Source of the DNA: an uncultured Prevotellaceae bacterium
GTDB taxonomy: Bacteria; Bacteroidota; Bacteroidia; Bacteroidales; Bacteroidaceae
Length of the DNA stretch: 64,000 nucleotides
Assembly: GCA_946540735.1 (NCBI GenBank)
Contig: CAMNIN010000001.1
Location: 122,987-186,986, forward strand
Reading direction: 5' to 3'
Both the position numbers and the translations under genes were made by a program. Position 1 is the stretch's first letter; every line of letters starts with the position of its first letter. Shown piece by piece: positions 33,590-41,901 of the stretch. The notes under the pieces were generated by a model. That model was given only the letters and a program-made list of their open reading frames with translations, did no database searches and had not been told where the DNA came from.

Positions 33590-36500
33590 TTACTCGCTCC
33601 AGTCTTCCTGTGTCTTGCGGACATAGGTCTTGTAGCGGATCTGAGCCATCTTCTGAGCCTCGGCGAACAGTTCCTCGGCCTCGTTGGGATAAGCCTTCTT
33701 CACAGACAGGTAACGCACCTCACCCATGAGGAAGTCGTGGAAGTTAGCCCAGTTAGGCTCCTTGGAGTCAAGGCTGAACGGATTCTTGCCTTCCTCGGCG
33801 AGAGCGGGATTGAAGCGCCAGAGGTGCCAGTAGCCACACTCGACAGCCTTCTTCTCCTCTGCCTGGCTCTTGCCCATGCCGCCCTTGGCCTTCAGACCGT
33901 GGTTGATACATGGAGCGTAGGCGATGATGATGGATGGGCCGTGCCATGCCTCAGCCTCACGGATGGCCTTCAGACACTGAGCGTGGTCAGCGCCCATGGC
34001 GATCTGTGCCACATAGACATAACCGTAAGTGGTGGCGATCATGCCGAGGTCCTTCTTGCGGATGCGCTTGCCCTGAGCGGCAAACTGTGCGATGGCGCCG
34101 AGCGGAGTAGCCTTGGAGGCCTGACCACCTGTGTTGGAGTACACCTCGGTGTCGAGCACGAGGATGTTGACATCCTCACCAGAAGCGATGACGTGGTCGA
34201 GACCACCATAGCCGATGTCATAGGATGCACCGTCGCCACCGATGATCCACTGGCTGCGCTTCACCAGGTAGTGGTCGAGGGTCTGCAGTTCCTTGCAGAT
34301 CTCGCAACCCTTGGCTGCACAAGCAGCGATTTCTGCACGCAACTTCGGAGCGATCTCCTTGGTCTTGTCGGCATCCTCGCGGTTGGCGATCCACTCTTCG
34401 GCGAGTGCTTTGTATTCAGGAGTGACATCACACTTCTCGCAAGCCTCAGCGAGCAGTTTGGCCACGCGCTCCTTCATCTTCTTGTTGCCGAGGGCCATAC
34501 CGAGACCGAACTCGCAGAAGTCTTCGAACAGTGAGTTGTTGAAGCATGGACCCTGGCCCTTCTCATTCTTGGTGTAAGGAGTGGAAGGAATAGAGGCAGA
34601 GTAAATGGATGAGCAACCTGTGGCGTTGGCGATCATCTGACGGTCGCCAAACAACTGGCTGATGAGTTTCACATAAGGAGTCTCACCGCAACCTGAGCAA
34701 GCACCCGAGAACTCAAAGAGCGGAGTGGCAAACTGTGAGTTCTTCACGTTGGAACGGATGTCGACGAGATCCTGCTTGGTCTTCACCTCTTTCACCAGAT
34801 ACTCCCAGTTCTTGGCCTCTTGCTTCATCTCTGCAGCATCGGGGTTGAACGGAGCCATGGTGAGGGCCTTGCCGAGTTTCGGGTTGCCCGGGCAGATGTC
34901 GGCGCAGTTGCCGCAGCCTAGACAGTCGAGCACGGAGGTCTCGATGCGGAAGTGCATACCCTTCATGGCGGCCGGAGCCTTCATCACGAGTGTGTCGTCG
35001 GCAGCAGCGAAGCCCTTGATCTCCTCGTCGTCGAGGACGAACGGACGGATGGCAGCATGAGGACAGATGTAGGCGCACTGGTTACACTGAATACAGTTGT
35101 CCTTGTTCCAGACAGGAACGAATGCCTCGACGCCACGCTTCTCGTAGGCGGCAGTGCCAACCTCCCAAGAACCGTCGGTGGTATTGAATTTCGTGAAAGT
35201 GCTGACGGGGAGCAGGTCGCCGGCTTGTGCATTGATCGGGCGGACCACTTCCTTGACGAATGCGGGAGCGTCGTCCTCGACGACAGCGTCATCAGGCAGG
35301 TTGGCCCATGCGGGATCCACGACAAACTCCTTGTACTCGCCACCACGGTCTACGGCAGCATAGTTCTTGTTCACCACGTCCTCGCCCTTCGAGCCGTAGG
35401 ACTTCACGATGAACTTCTTCATCTGCTCGACAGCCAGCTCCTCGGGGATGACCTGAGTGATGCGGAAGAACGCCGACTGGAGGATGGTGTTGGTGCGGTT
35501 GCCCAGACCGATCTCCTGTGCGATCTTGGTTGCGTTGATGGTATAGACGGTGATGTTGTTCTCTGCGAAATAGCGCTTCACCTTGTTGGGCATGAAGTGT
35601 GCCAGTTCCTCACCCTCGAAAATGGTGTTGAGCAGGAACGTTCCGTTCTTCTGCAGGCCACGGGTCACGTCATACATGTGCAGGTAAGCCTGTACGTGGC
35701 ATGCCACGAAGTTAGGCGTGGTAACCAGGTATGTGGAGCGGATAGGCTCGTCGCCGAAACGGAGGTGTGAGCAGGTGAAACCGCCTGACTTCTTCGAGTC
35801 ATAGCTGAAGTAAGCCTGGCAATACTTGTCGGTGTTGTCGCCGATGATCTTCACGGAGTTCTTGTTGGCACCCACAGTACCGTCGGCACCCAGTCCGTAG
35901 AACTTGGCCTGGAACATGCTCTTGCCACCGAGAGCGATCTCGGGAACCACAGGGAGAGAGGTGAACGTGACGTCGTCGACGATACCGATGGTGAAGTGGT
36001 TCTTGGGCTCTGGCATAGCCAGGTTGTTGAATACGGAGATGATCTGTGCCGGAGTGGTGTCGTGTGATCCCAGTCCATAGCGTCCGCCGACGATGAGAGG
36101 ACGGTCCTCCACGTCATAGTAAGCAGACTTCACGTCGAGGTAGAGCGGCTCGCCCTCTGCGCCCGGCTCCTTGGTGCGGTCGAGCACGGCGATGCGCTTC
36201 ACCGACTTGGGAACGGAAGCCAGCAGGTGCTTCACGGAGAACGGACGATAGAGGTGTACGCTCAGCATACCCACTTTCTCGCCGTTGGCATTGAGGTGGT
36301 CGATGGCCTCGCGTGCTGCATCAGAAGCAGAACCCATGAGAATGATCATGCGGTCGGCATCCTCAGCTCCGTAGTAGGAGAAGAGGTGATACTCACGGCC
36401 GGTGATCTCGCTGATCTTAGCCAGATACTCCTCCACGATTTCGGGCACGGAGTCGTAGCTGGCGTTGCAAGCCTCACGGTGGGTGAAGAATGTCTCGGGG

Positions 36501-37168
36501 TTCTCAGCTGTACCGCGTGTGACAGGACGCTCAGGTGACAGTGCACGGTCGCGGAAACGCTTGATGTCGGCTTCGTCGACCAGCGGCATGATATCCTCGT
36601 TGTCGAGACGCTCGATCTTGTGATACTCATGTGAAGTGCGGAATCCATCAAAGAAGTTGATGAAAGGCACGCAAGTCTTCAGTGAGGCCAGGTGAGCCAC
36701 GGCGGTGAGATCCATCACCTCCTGCACTGAACCCTCGCACAGCATGGCGAAACCAGTCTGGCGGCATGCCATCACGTCCTGGTGGTCACCAAAGATACAG
36801 AGGGAGTGTGAGGCCAGGGTACGAGCTGACACGTCGAAGACGCAAGGCAGCAACTCACCGGCGATTTTGTACATATTGGGGATCATCAGCAAAAGTCCCT
36901 GAGAAGCGGTGAATGTAGTGGTCAGTGCACCTGCCTGGAGAGAACCGTGAACGGCACCAGCGGCACCAGCCTCTGACTGCATCTCCTGTACGGAAACGGT
37001 CTGTCCCCACAGGTTCTTGCGGCCACGGGCAGCCCACTCGTCGACATGCTCCGCCATCGGTGATGACGGGGTGATGGGATAAATAGCGGCTACTTCGCTG
37101 AACATATAGCTGATATGTGCAGCGGCCTCATTACCATCACAAGTGATAAATTTCTTTTCCTTTGCCAT
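33590..37168 (-). CDS. nifJ: Pyruvate:ferredoxin (flavodoxin) oxidoreductase
   Basis: Single-chain homodimeric-type PFOR, 1192 residues from the ATG at 37168 (MAKEKKFITCDGNEAAAHIS). It oxidises pyruvate to acetyl-CoA and CO2 and reduces ferredoxin, central to anaerobic metabolism. Domain I has YPITPSSPMAEHVDEWA. A two-cluster ferredoxin domain shows CIQCNQCAYICP near 690 and CLGCGNCADICP near 748, and the thiamine-diphosphate domain shows CSGCGETPY and GGDGASYDIGYGGLDHV near 978 with the proximal cluster cysteines. All expected parts are present. It lies 52 bp after the AAA/DUF4143 gene; I see no strong promoter in that gap. Confidence 0.97.
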   Translation of the reverse strand: MAKEKKFITCDGNEAAAHISYMFSEVAAIYPITPSSPMAEHVDEWAARGRKNLWGQTVSVQEMQSEAGAAGAVHGSLQAGALTTTFTASQGLLLMIPNMYKIAGELLPCVFDVSARTLASHSLCIFGDHQDVMACRQTGFAMLCEGSVQEVMDLTAVAHLASLKTCVPFINFFDGFRTSHEYHKIERLDNEDIMPLVDEADIKRFRDRALSPERPVTRGTAENPETFFTHREACNASYDSVPEIVEEYLAKISEITGREYHLFSYYGAEDADRMIILMGSASDAAREAIDHLNANGEKVGMLSVHLYRPFSVKHLLASVPKSVKRIAVLDRTKEPGAEGEPLYLDVKSAYYDVEDRPLIVGGRYGLGSHDTTPAQIISVFNNLAMPEPKNHFTIGIVDDVTFTSLPVVPEIALGGKSMFQAKFYGLGADGTVGANKNSVKIIGDNTDKYCQAYFSYDSKKSGGFTCSHLRFGDEPIRSTYLVTTPNFVACHVQAYLHMYDVTRGLQKNGTFLLNTIFEGEELAHFMPNKVKRYFAENNITVYTINATKIAQEIGLGNRTNTILQSAFFRITQVIPEELAVEQMKKFIVKSYGSKGEDVVNKNYAAVDRGGEYKEFVVDPAWANLPDDAVVEDDAPAFVKEVVRPINAQAGDLLPVSTFTKFNTTDGSWEVGTAAYEKRGVEAFVPVWNKDNCIQCNQCAYICPHAAIRPFVLDDEEIKGFAAADDTLVMKAPAAMKGMHFRIETSVLDCLGCGNCADICPGNPKLGKALTMAPFNPDAAEMKQEAKNWEYLVKEVKTKQDLVDIRSNVKNSQFATPLFEFSGACSGCGETPYVKLISQLFGDRQMIANATGCSSIYSASIPSTPYTKNEKGQGPCFNNSLFEDFCEFGLGMALGNKKMKERVAKLLAEACEKCDVTPEYKALAEEWIANREDADKTKEIAPKLRAEIAACAAKGCEICKELQTLDHYLVKRSQWIIGGDGASYDIGYGGLDHVIASGEDVNILVLDTEVYSNTGGQASKATPLGAIAQFAAQGKRIRKKDLGMIATTYGYVYVAQIAMGADHAQCLKAIREAEAWHGPSIIIAYAPCINHGLKAKGGMGKSQAEEKKAVECGYWHLWRFNPALAEEGKNPFSLDSKEPNWANFHDFLMGEVRYLSVKKAYPNEAEELFAEAQKMAQIRYKTYVRKTQEDWSE

Positions 37169-37220
37169 TTTACTTAATAAAGAGGTTAAATAATTTATAA
37201 TGTTTGTCTGAAAATAGTTC

Positions 37221-38408
37221 TCAATATAAGAAACCCAACAGCCAGAGTGGAATCTTGTTGCCCATTCCCACCTCCGTGTTGTAACGGGCGTAGATGACAT
37301 CGGGCTGCATCCGCTGCTTGGGATTCTGTGAGGCATCGCAGACCCGGAGCTTGATATTCCCGTCCACCAGGTAGTGGCTCTCGTGGCTTCCCTGGTTCAC
37401 TTTGTGGTCTTTCCAAAGCGAGTTGACCATGAAGGTCTCCATCACGTCTTGCTTCTCCACTTTGCTGGGATAGATGGCGTACATCAGGTTGGAGTTGTGC
37501 AGCATCACCTTGCTGGGCTTTTTGGGAAACTCCTGTCCTTCGGGGTAGATCATGTTGATCAAGCGTGCGTCGGCCAGATATTTGATGTAGTTCATCACCG
37601 TGGCGCGGCTGGTGTCGATGTCGATGGCCAGCTGGCTGATGTTGGGCGCCTTGGGACCATCGACGGCCAGTTCGTAAAACAGCCGTTTGATCCTCGTCAG
37701 GTATTTCAGCTCGATCTGCTTGATGAGCAGAATGTCCACCTCCGTCATCATATTCATAGTTTTGAGCAGGTTCTCCGAGTAGTTGCGGTGCTCTTGGAAG
37801 AAAGGATAGAACCCATGATGCACATAGTCCTGGAAATACTCCATGGGCCGCACCTTGGGGAGGATCTGCTTGATGATGTGCTCGTGGTCGGCGAGAATCT
37901 CCTCCAGTGTATAGGCATTGAAATGGTTGCCCGTCTGGAGATTGAGAAACTCCCTGAAGGAGAACCCCCTGAGGTTGTAGCTTTTCACAATGCCGTTGAG
38001 TTCAGGATTCTCTTCCTTGAGCCGCATCACGCTCGAACCGGTGAACACGATCTTCAGTTGGGGATACCTGTCGTAACAGGCCCGCAGGCTCTTGCTCCAG
38101 TTCTGCTGCTTGAAGACTTGGTCGATGAGCAGCACCCTGCCGCCGTTGCGGTAGAATTCCCCGGCGAACTCCTCTATTCCATGTTCCTGGAAATAGAAGT
38201 TGTTCAGGTTCACGTAGAGGCACTCCTTGTTTCGGATGCCGTATTTCTCCTTGGCGTACTGCAGGAGGAAGGTGGTCTTTCCCACACCCCTGGTGCCTTT
38301 GATTCCGATCAGTCTGTCATTCCAGTCGATCTCATCCATCAGCCCACGACGAACTGGAGCATTAGTGTGCTCTACCAGGTATTGATGGGTTCGGAAAAAG
38401 GCTTCCAT
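37221..38408 (-). CDS. AAA ATPase with DUF4143, Walker-B Glu replaced by Gln
   Basis: 395 residues: AAA_14-type P-loop domain (about 28-160) plus C-terminal DUF4143. Walker A is GTRGVGKTT at 38-46, Walker B is VLLIDQVF (Asp96, Gln97 where most relatives have Asp-Glu), and sensor 1 is VFTGSS near 130. SFREFLNLQTG and the wHTH-like segment ISQLAIDIDTSRATVMNYIKYL follow; the end IPLWLLGFLY is a conserved tail of a Bacteroidetes subfamily I recall, which also carries the Gln. The role is unknown; relatives are often called archaeal-type or accessory ATPases. It is transcribed divergently from the ATP-grasp gene and precedes PFOR. Confidence 0.9.
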   Translation of the reverse strand: MEAFFRTHQYLVEHTNAPVRRGLMDEIDWNDRLIGIKGTRGVGKTTFLLQYAKEKYGIRNKECLYVNLNNFYFQEHGIEEFAGEFYRNGGRVLLIDQVFKQQNWSKSLRACYDRYPQLKIVFTGSSVMRLKEENPELNGIVKSYNLRGFSFREFLNLQTGNHFNAYTLEEILADHEHIIKQILPKVRPMEYFQDYVHHGFYPFFQEHRNYSENLLKTMNMMTEVDILLIKQIELKYLTRIKRLFYELAVDGPKAPNISQLAIDIDTSRATVMNYIKYLADARLINMIYPEGQEFPKKPSKVMLHNSNLMYAIYPSKVEKQDVMETFMVNSLWKDHKVNQGSHESHYLVDGNIKLRVCDASQNPKQRMQPDVIYARYNTEVGMGNKIPLWLLGFLY

Positions 38409-38479
38409 TCAGGATGATTTGTTTTGTCCAATGTCCCGCAGCCGCGCGACGTGTGTGCTGCTATCTTTTATTTCAGACG

Positions 38480-38510
38480 CAAAGATACTATTTATTTCTT
38501 TATTTGCAAA
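38480..38510 (-). promoter_or_regulatory. Predicted promoter of the AAA/DUF4143 gene
   Basis: Minus strand: TTTG (complement of 38507-38510), 19 bases, TATCTTTG (complement of 38480-38487). Full consensus. Confidence 0.8.
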
Positions 38511-38516
38511 GTGTAG

Positions 38517-38548
38517 TTTGCAAAATATGTTTTTTTTTTCTATTTTTG
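38517..38548 (+). promoter_or_regulatory. Predicted promoter of the ATP-grasp-like gene
   Basis: TTTG (38517-38520), 20 bases, TATTTTTG (38541-38548). Its -33 box is 6 bp from the -33 box of the opposite promoter; both lie in copies of the palindrome TTTGCAAA (38504-38511 is offset by one base pattern, 38517-38524). Confidence 0.75.
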
Positions 38549-38595
38549 CAGAAAATTCCTCCCTCCAGATGAGATTTGCAATAGTGTCTACACTT

Positions 38596-38601
38596 AGGAG
38601 G
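38596..38601 (+). promoter_or_regulatory. Shine-Dalgarno sequence AGGAGG
   Basis: A full AGGAGG with a 10-base spacer to the ATG at 38612. Such consensus sites are uncommon in this window. A nearer ATG at 38604 would give only Met-Pro-Gln-stop, its TGA overlapping the true start as ATGA. Confidence 0.6.
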
Positions 38602-38611
38602 CGATGCCGCA

Positions 38612-39673
38612 ATGAGCAAAATCCATGTTTTCAACCCCGATCATGACATAGCCTTGGCCTTTGGCTCCGAAAGGTTTACGTCGCCGGCTGCAGGTCGCGG
38701 ACTGCGAAACGACCTGGCCTTTTTGCCCGCTTTCTGGGCTGAGGATGACGACGTGGTGGTGGTGGATGACCAGACCGTAGCGCAGAACGCTGTGAGAACG
38801 TGGGGCAGGTGTTTTCCTGATGTGAGGTTCGCCGCTCTGAGGGAAATGAACATCCTTGTCGGGCATGGTTCCTCTGCGACTTGGGTCGTGGATCCCTGGG
38901 GATGGAACGCCGCCATCCGTTTCCAGCTGCTCCGGGCGGGAGTGCCAGAGGCGGTTCTGCCCTCACCTGCGCAGATTGCCAGCATCCGGAATCTCTCGCA
39001 TCGGCAGACTGCCATCCCGTTGCTGCAAGGCATCGTCGGAACGGTGGAAGGCACCATCGGCGAGCGGTTCGTGGCTTATGAGATGGGTGAGGTGCAGGAA
39101 AAGGTCATGCAACTCTCCTCGGCGGTAGTCAAGGCCCCATGGAGCAGCAGTGGCAGAGGGGTGAGGTTCGTCGGCCCCGTCCTAACAGGTTCTGCCGGAG
39201 GTTTCGTGAAAAACGTCATAGAGCGGCAGGGCTGCGTGATTGTAGAACCGCATTACGAGCGGTTGCTTGACTTCGGCATGGAATTTTACTCCGACGGCGA
39301 AGGAAAGGCCTCTTATGCGGGGCTCTCGCTGTTTGAGACAAGGAATGGCGCCTATCTGGGCAACACCTTGGCTGATGAGGAGGAGAAAAGACAGCGGTTG
39401 TCTTCTTATCTGCCGTGCGCATGGCTGGATGAGGTCAGGGAGGCGTTGCTGCCCAGGTTGGGCGACATGTGCAAAAATGTCTACGATGGTCCTCTCGGTG
39501 TCGATATGATGGTCGTGAGCACCCTCGATGGCATACGGCTTCATCCGTGTGTGGAAGTCAATGTGCGGCGCACGATGGGACATGTGGCATTGTGTGTCTT
39601 TGCCCGGACCAGCCACAGGGGAATGATGCGTGTCGTCATGGAGAGCGGCCGGTATGAGTTGAGAATAGAATGA
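38612..39673 (+). CDS. ATP-grasp-like protein of unknown substrate
   Basis: 353 residues. The start MSKIHVFNPDHDIALAFGSE is distinctive and recalls a Bacteroidetes-specific hypothetical family. ATP-grasp traits in the second half: VVKAPWSSSGRGV (Lys174, the lid lysine and flexible loop), IVEPHYERLLDFGMEF (Glu212 and following), GVDMMVV (Asp298) and CVEVNVRRTMGHVAL (Glu315, Asn317, the metal-binding Glu-x-Asn plus Arg). These suggest an ATP-dependent carboxylate-amine ligase; the substrate is unknown. It is followed 25 bp later by a GH43 gene and may be co-transcribed with it. Confidence 0.72.
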   Translation: MSKIHVFNPDHDIALAFGSERFTSPAAGRGLRNDLAFLPAFWAEDDDVVVVDDQTVAQNAVRTWGRCFPDVRFAALREMNILVGHGSSATWVVDPWGWNAAIRFQLLRAGVPEAVLPSPAQIASIRNLSHRQTAIPLLQGIVGTVEGTIGERFVAYEMGEVQEKVMQLSSAVVKAPWSSSGRGVRFVGPVLTGSAGGFVKNVIERQGCVIVEPHYERLLDFGMEFYSDGEGKASYAGLSLFETRNGAYLGNTLADEEEKRQRLSSYLPCAWLDEVREALLPRLGDMCKNVYDGPLGVDMMVVSTLDGIRLHPCVEVNVRRTMGHVALCVFARTSHRGMMRVVMESGRYELRIE

Positions 39674-39698
39674 TGAAATCAACATAATCAAAAAACAA

Positions 39699-41357
39699 AT
39701 GAGAAAACTGATTACTACAACACTGTGCCTGACGCTGTTTCTGGCAGCTCCTGCACAAAATGGCAATTACCGTTCGCAGGTATGGTCACCCGACAATGGT
39801 GACGGCACTTTCACCAATCCTGTCATCAATGCTGATTACAGCGATCCAGATGTGTGCGTCGTGGGCGATGACTACTATCTCACCGCCAGTTCTTTCCAGT
39901 GCATCCCCGGACTGCCGATCCTCCATTCACGCGATTTGGTCAACTGGGAGATCATCGGACACGCCGTGCGTGAGCTGAAACCTAATGAGGAATTCGACAA
40001 GCCGAGTCATGGCAACGGCATCTGGGCACCCAGCATCCGCTACCACAATGGTGAGTTCTATATCTATTGGGGAGACCCCGACTTCGGAGTGTTCATGGTC
40101 AAGACCAAAGATCCTGCAGGGGAGTGGAGCGAGCCGCTCTGTGTCATCCCCGGCAAGGGCATGATCGACACCTGTCCCTTGTGGGATGATGACGGCAGAT
40201 GCTATCTGGTCAACGGGTGGGCCAACAGCCGCTCACGCTTCGCCTCGGTGCTGACCGTCCGGGAACTCAATGCGGAGGGTACGAAACCCATCTCGCAGCC
40301 AGTCATCGTGTTTGACGGCAACGGTACAGAGAACCGCACATGCGAAGGTCCGAAATTCTACAAGCGTGAAGGATGGTACTGGATCATGTGCCCGGCAGGA
40401 GGCGTGCCGACGGGATTCCAGCTGGCCATGCGTTCCAAATCACCCTATGGACCTTATGAGCACAAGGTGGTGCTGGCTCAGGGCAGCACCAAGGTAAATG
40501 GCCCGCATCAAGGAGGATGGGTCCGTACGTCGATGGGAGAGGACTGGTTCCTGCATTTCCAGGACAAGGAATGCTACGGCCGTGTGGTTCACCTGCAGCC
40601 AGTCACCTGGCGTGACAACTGGCCCGTGATGGGAGTTGACAAGGATGGCGACTATTGCGGTGAGCCAGTGGCGAGATACCGCAAGCCGAAAACCCGTTCC
40701 AACTGGCATGTGGTCAATCCAGCCGAAAGCGACGAGTTCGACCTTCCCGTTCTGGGCAAGCAGTGGCAGTGGCAGGCCAATTATGACCAGAAATTCGGTA
40801 TGCCGACCACTTTCGGCACCTTCCGAATCTTCAATTTCAAACATGACAAGCTATCGCCCAACATGTGGGATGTGCCCAACATGCTGTTGCAGAAGACCCC
40901 AGCCGATGAGTTCACGGCGACGGGCAAAGTGCGTCTTACCTCCAAGGCCGACCAGCAGAGCGGAGGTCTCATCATGATGGGACTTGATTATTCCGCATTG
41001 ATGGCCAAGAGAATTGGCGGGGAGTTTATCCTGCAGCAGGTCACTTGTAAGGGTGCGGACAAGGGTAAACCAGAGAACGTGAAGGAAATATGCCGGCTCA
41101 AACCGACTGCCGAGGATGTGGTGGACTACAAGCCTGGCATCCATCTCGATATTTACCTCCGCATGCGTGTGAGCAAAGGCAAATGCCAGTTCTCTTACAG
41201 TCTCGATGGAAAGAAATACCATGATGCCGGAGAAGAATTCACCATGCGCGAGGGAAAATGGATCGGGGCCAAAATCGGATTCGTGAGCGTGGAGCCCGAC
41301 GGGAATACCGACAGAGGGTGGCTGGTAGCCGACTGGTTCAGGGTCACTCGTAAATAA
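39699..41357 (+). CDS. GH43 glycoside hydrolase (beta-xylosidase / arabinofuranosidase type), secreted
   Basis: 552 residues with a signal peptide (MRKLITTTLCLTLFLAAPAQ). A five-bladed propeller (about 30-330) carries the GH43 inverting triad: base Asp49 in ADYSDPDV, pKa-modulating Asp157 in IDTCPLW and acid Glu216 in TCEGPKFYK. A beta-sandwich domain (about 350-550; WQWQANYDQKFG) of the GH43 C2 type follows. Overall length and order fit subfamilies acting on xylo- or arabino-oligosaccharides. It lies outside any SusC/D cluster. Its product would feed the arabinose operon and xylose use. Exact specificity is not readable. Confidence 0.92.
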   Translation: MRKLITTTLCLTLFLAAPAQNGNYRSQVWSPDNGDGTFTNPVINADYSDPDVCVVGDDYYLTASSFQCIPGLPILHSRDLVNWEIIGHAVRELKPNEEFDKPSHGNGIWAPSIRYHNGEFYIYWGDPDFGVFMVKTKDPAGEWSEPLCVIPGKGMIDTCPLWDDDGRCYLVNGWANSRSRFASVLTVRELNAEGTKPISQPVIVFDGNGTENRTCEGPKFYKREGWYWIMCPAGGVPTGFQLAMRSKSPYGPYEHKVVLAQGSTKVNGPHQGGWVRTSMGEDWFLHFQDKECYGRVVHLQPVTWRDNWPVMGVDKDGDYCGEPVARYRKPKTRSNWHVVNPAESDEFDLPVLGKQWQWQANYDQKFGMPTTFGTFRIFNFKHDKLSPNMWDVPNMLLQKTPADEFTATGKVRLTSKADQQSGGLIMMGLDYSALMAKRIGGEFILQQVTCKGADKGKPENVKEICRLKPTAEDVVDYKPGIHLDIYLRMRVSKGKCQFSYSLDGKKYHDAGEEFTMREGKWIGAKIGFVSVEPDGNTDRGWLVADWFRVTRK

Positions 41358-41370
41358 GCATCCCACTCAG

Positions 41371-41416
41371 AGACATGAAAAGGGGCAAGCCGTTTGGCCT
41401 GCCCCTTTTCATGTCT
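41371..41416. terminator. Bidirectional terminator between GH43 and the Ser/His microprotein
   Basis: AGACATGAAAAGGGGCA (41371-41387) pairs perfectly over 17 bp with 41400-41416; the loop adds GCC/GGC. It lies 13 bp after both convergent stops. Confidence 0.8.
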
Positions 41417-41429
41417 CTTGTCTTGCAGC

Positions 41430-41687
41430 TTATCTGTAATGCCTTGCAGGAGTGTATGCATAGACATACATAACCGCCACGACCACGGCAAGGGCTGCCA
41501 ATACCAAAAGCCAGAAAAGGATCTGGCCTAAAATTTTCCTTCTCTTGATAGATGACAGACCATGTCTCTTGAAACGGTCGGAGTCATCCATGTGATGCTT
41601 TCTCTTGCTGCTATGGTGATGATGGTGGTGATGGCTACTGCTTGAGGAGCTGCTTGATGAACTCCTGCTTTCCTCTGGTATGCTCAT
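41430..41687 (-). CDS. Membrane microprotein with poly-Ser and poly-His runs
   Basis: 85 residues: ten consecutive Ser (9-18), seven consecutive His (19-25), a basic segment with more His (SSKRKHHMDDSDRFKRHG, SIKRRK) and one transmembrane helix (about 53-74, LGQILFWLLVLAALAVVVAV) followed by a short Tyr-rich tail. Positive-inside logic puts the Ser/His arm in the cytoplasm. Ser is coded by AGT, TCA, AGC and TCC and His by both codons, so the runs are not a simple slipped repeat and look selected. Metal binding by His is an inference. It has its own promoter candidate at 41773-41805 and ends at a terminator shared with GH43. Confidence 0.82.
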   Translation of the reverse strand: MSIPEESRSSSSSSSSSSHHHHHHHSSKRKHHMDDSDRFKRHGLSSIKRRKILGQILFWLLVLAALAVVVAVMYVYAYTPARHYR

Positions 41688-41772
41688 TGTATCAGTTTGT
41701 TAGATCTTGCTGCGGTTCCTGTCCGGAGACGCTGAGCAGCATTGAAAAATCATTGGTTTCAAAAATATTGTG

Positions 41773-41805
41773 CAAAATTACAACTATTTTGTATATAAAA
41801 TGAAA
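41773..41805 (-). promoter_or_regulatory. Predicted promoter of the Ser/His microprotein
   Basis: Minus strand: TTTC (complement of 41802-41805), 21 bases, TAATTTTG (complement of 41773-41780), 85 bp upstream of the start codon. Confidence 0.5.
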
Positions 41806-41849
41806 TTCCTCATATAAAAGATGTTAAAAGTCAGGGCACAGCTATGCAG

Positions 41850-41883
41850 AGGGGTGGCAGGAAAAGACTTTCCCGCCACCCCT
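41850..41883 (-). terminator. Hairpin after the pyrophosphatase gene
   Basis: AGGGGTGGC (41850-41858) pairs with GCCACCCCT (41875-41883); the stem extends with GG/CC-rich pairs. It is 18 bp after the stop. No strong U-run. Confidence 0.6.
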
Positions 41884-41901
41884 TGCGTATATTAGTTTCG
41901 C

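Noticed and set aside
37169..37336. 56-residue N-terminal extension of PFOR
   Set aside because: It crosses the intergenic gap and overlaps the upstream ATPase gene; the protein from 37168 starts exactly like known PFORs.
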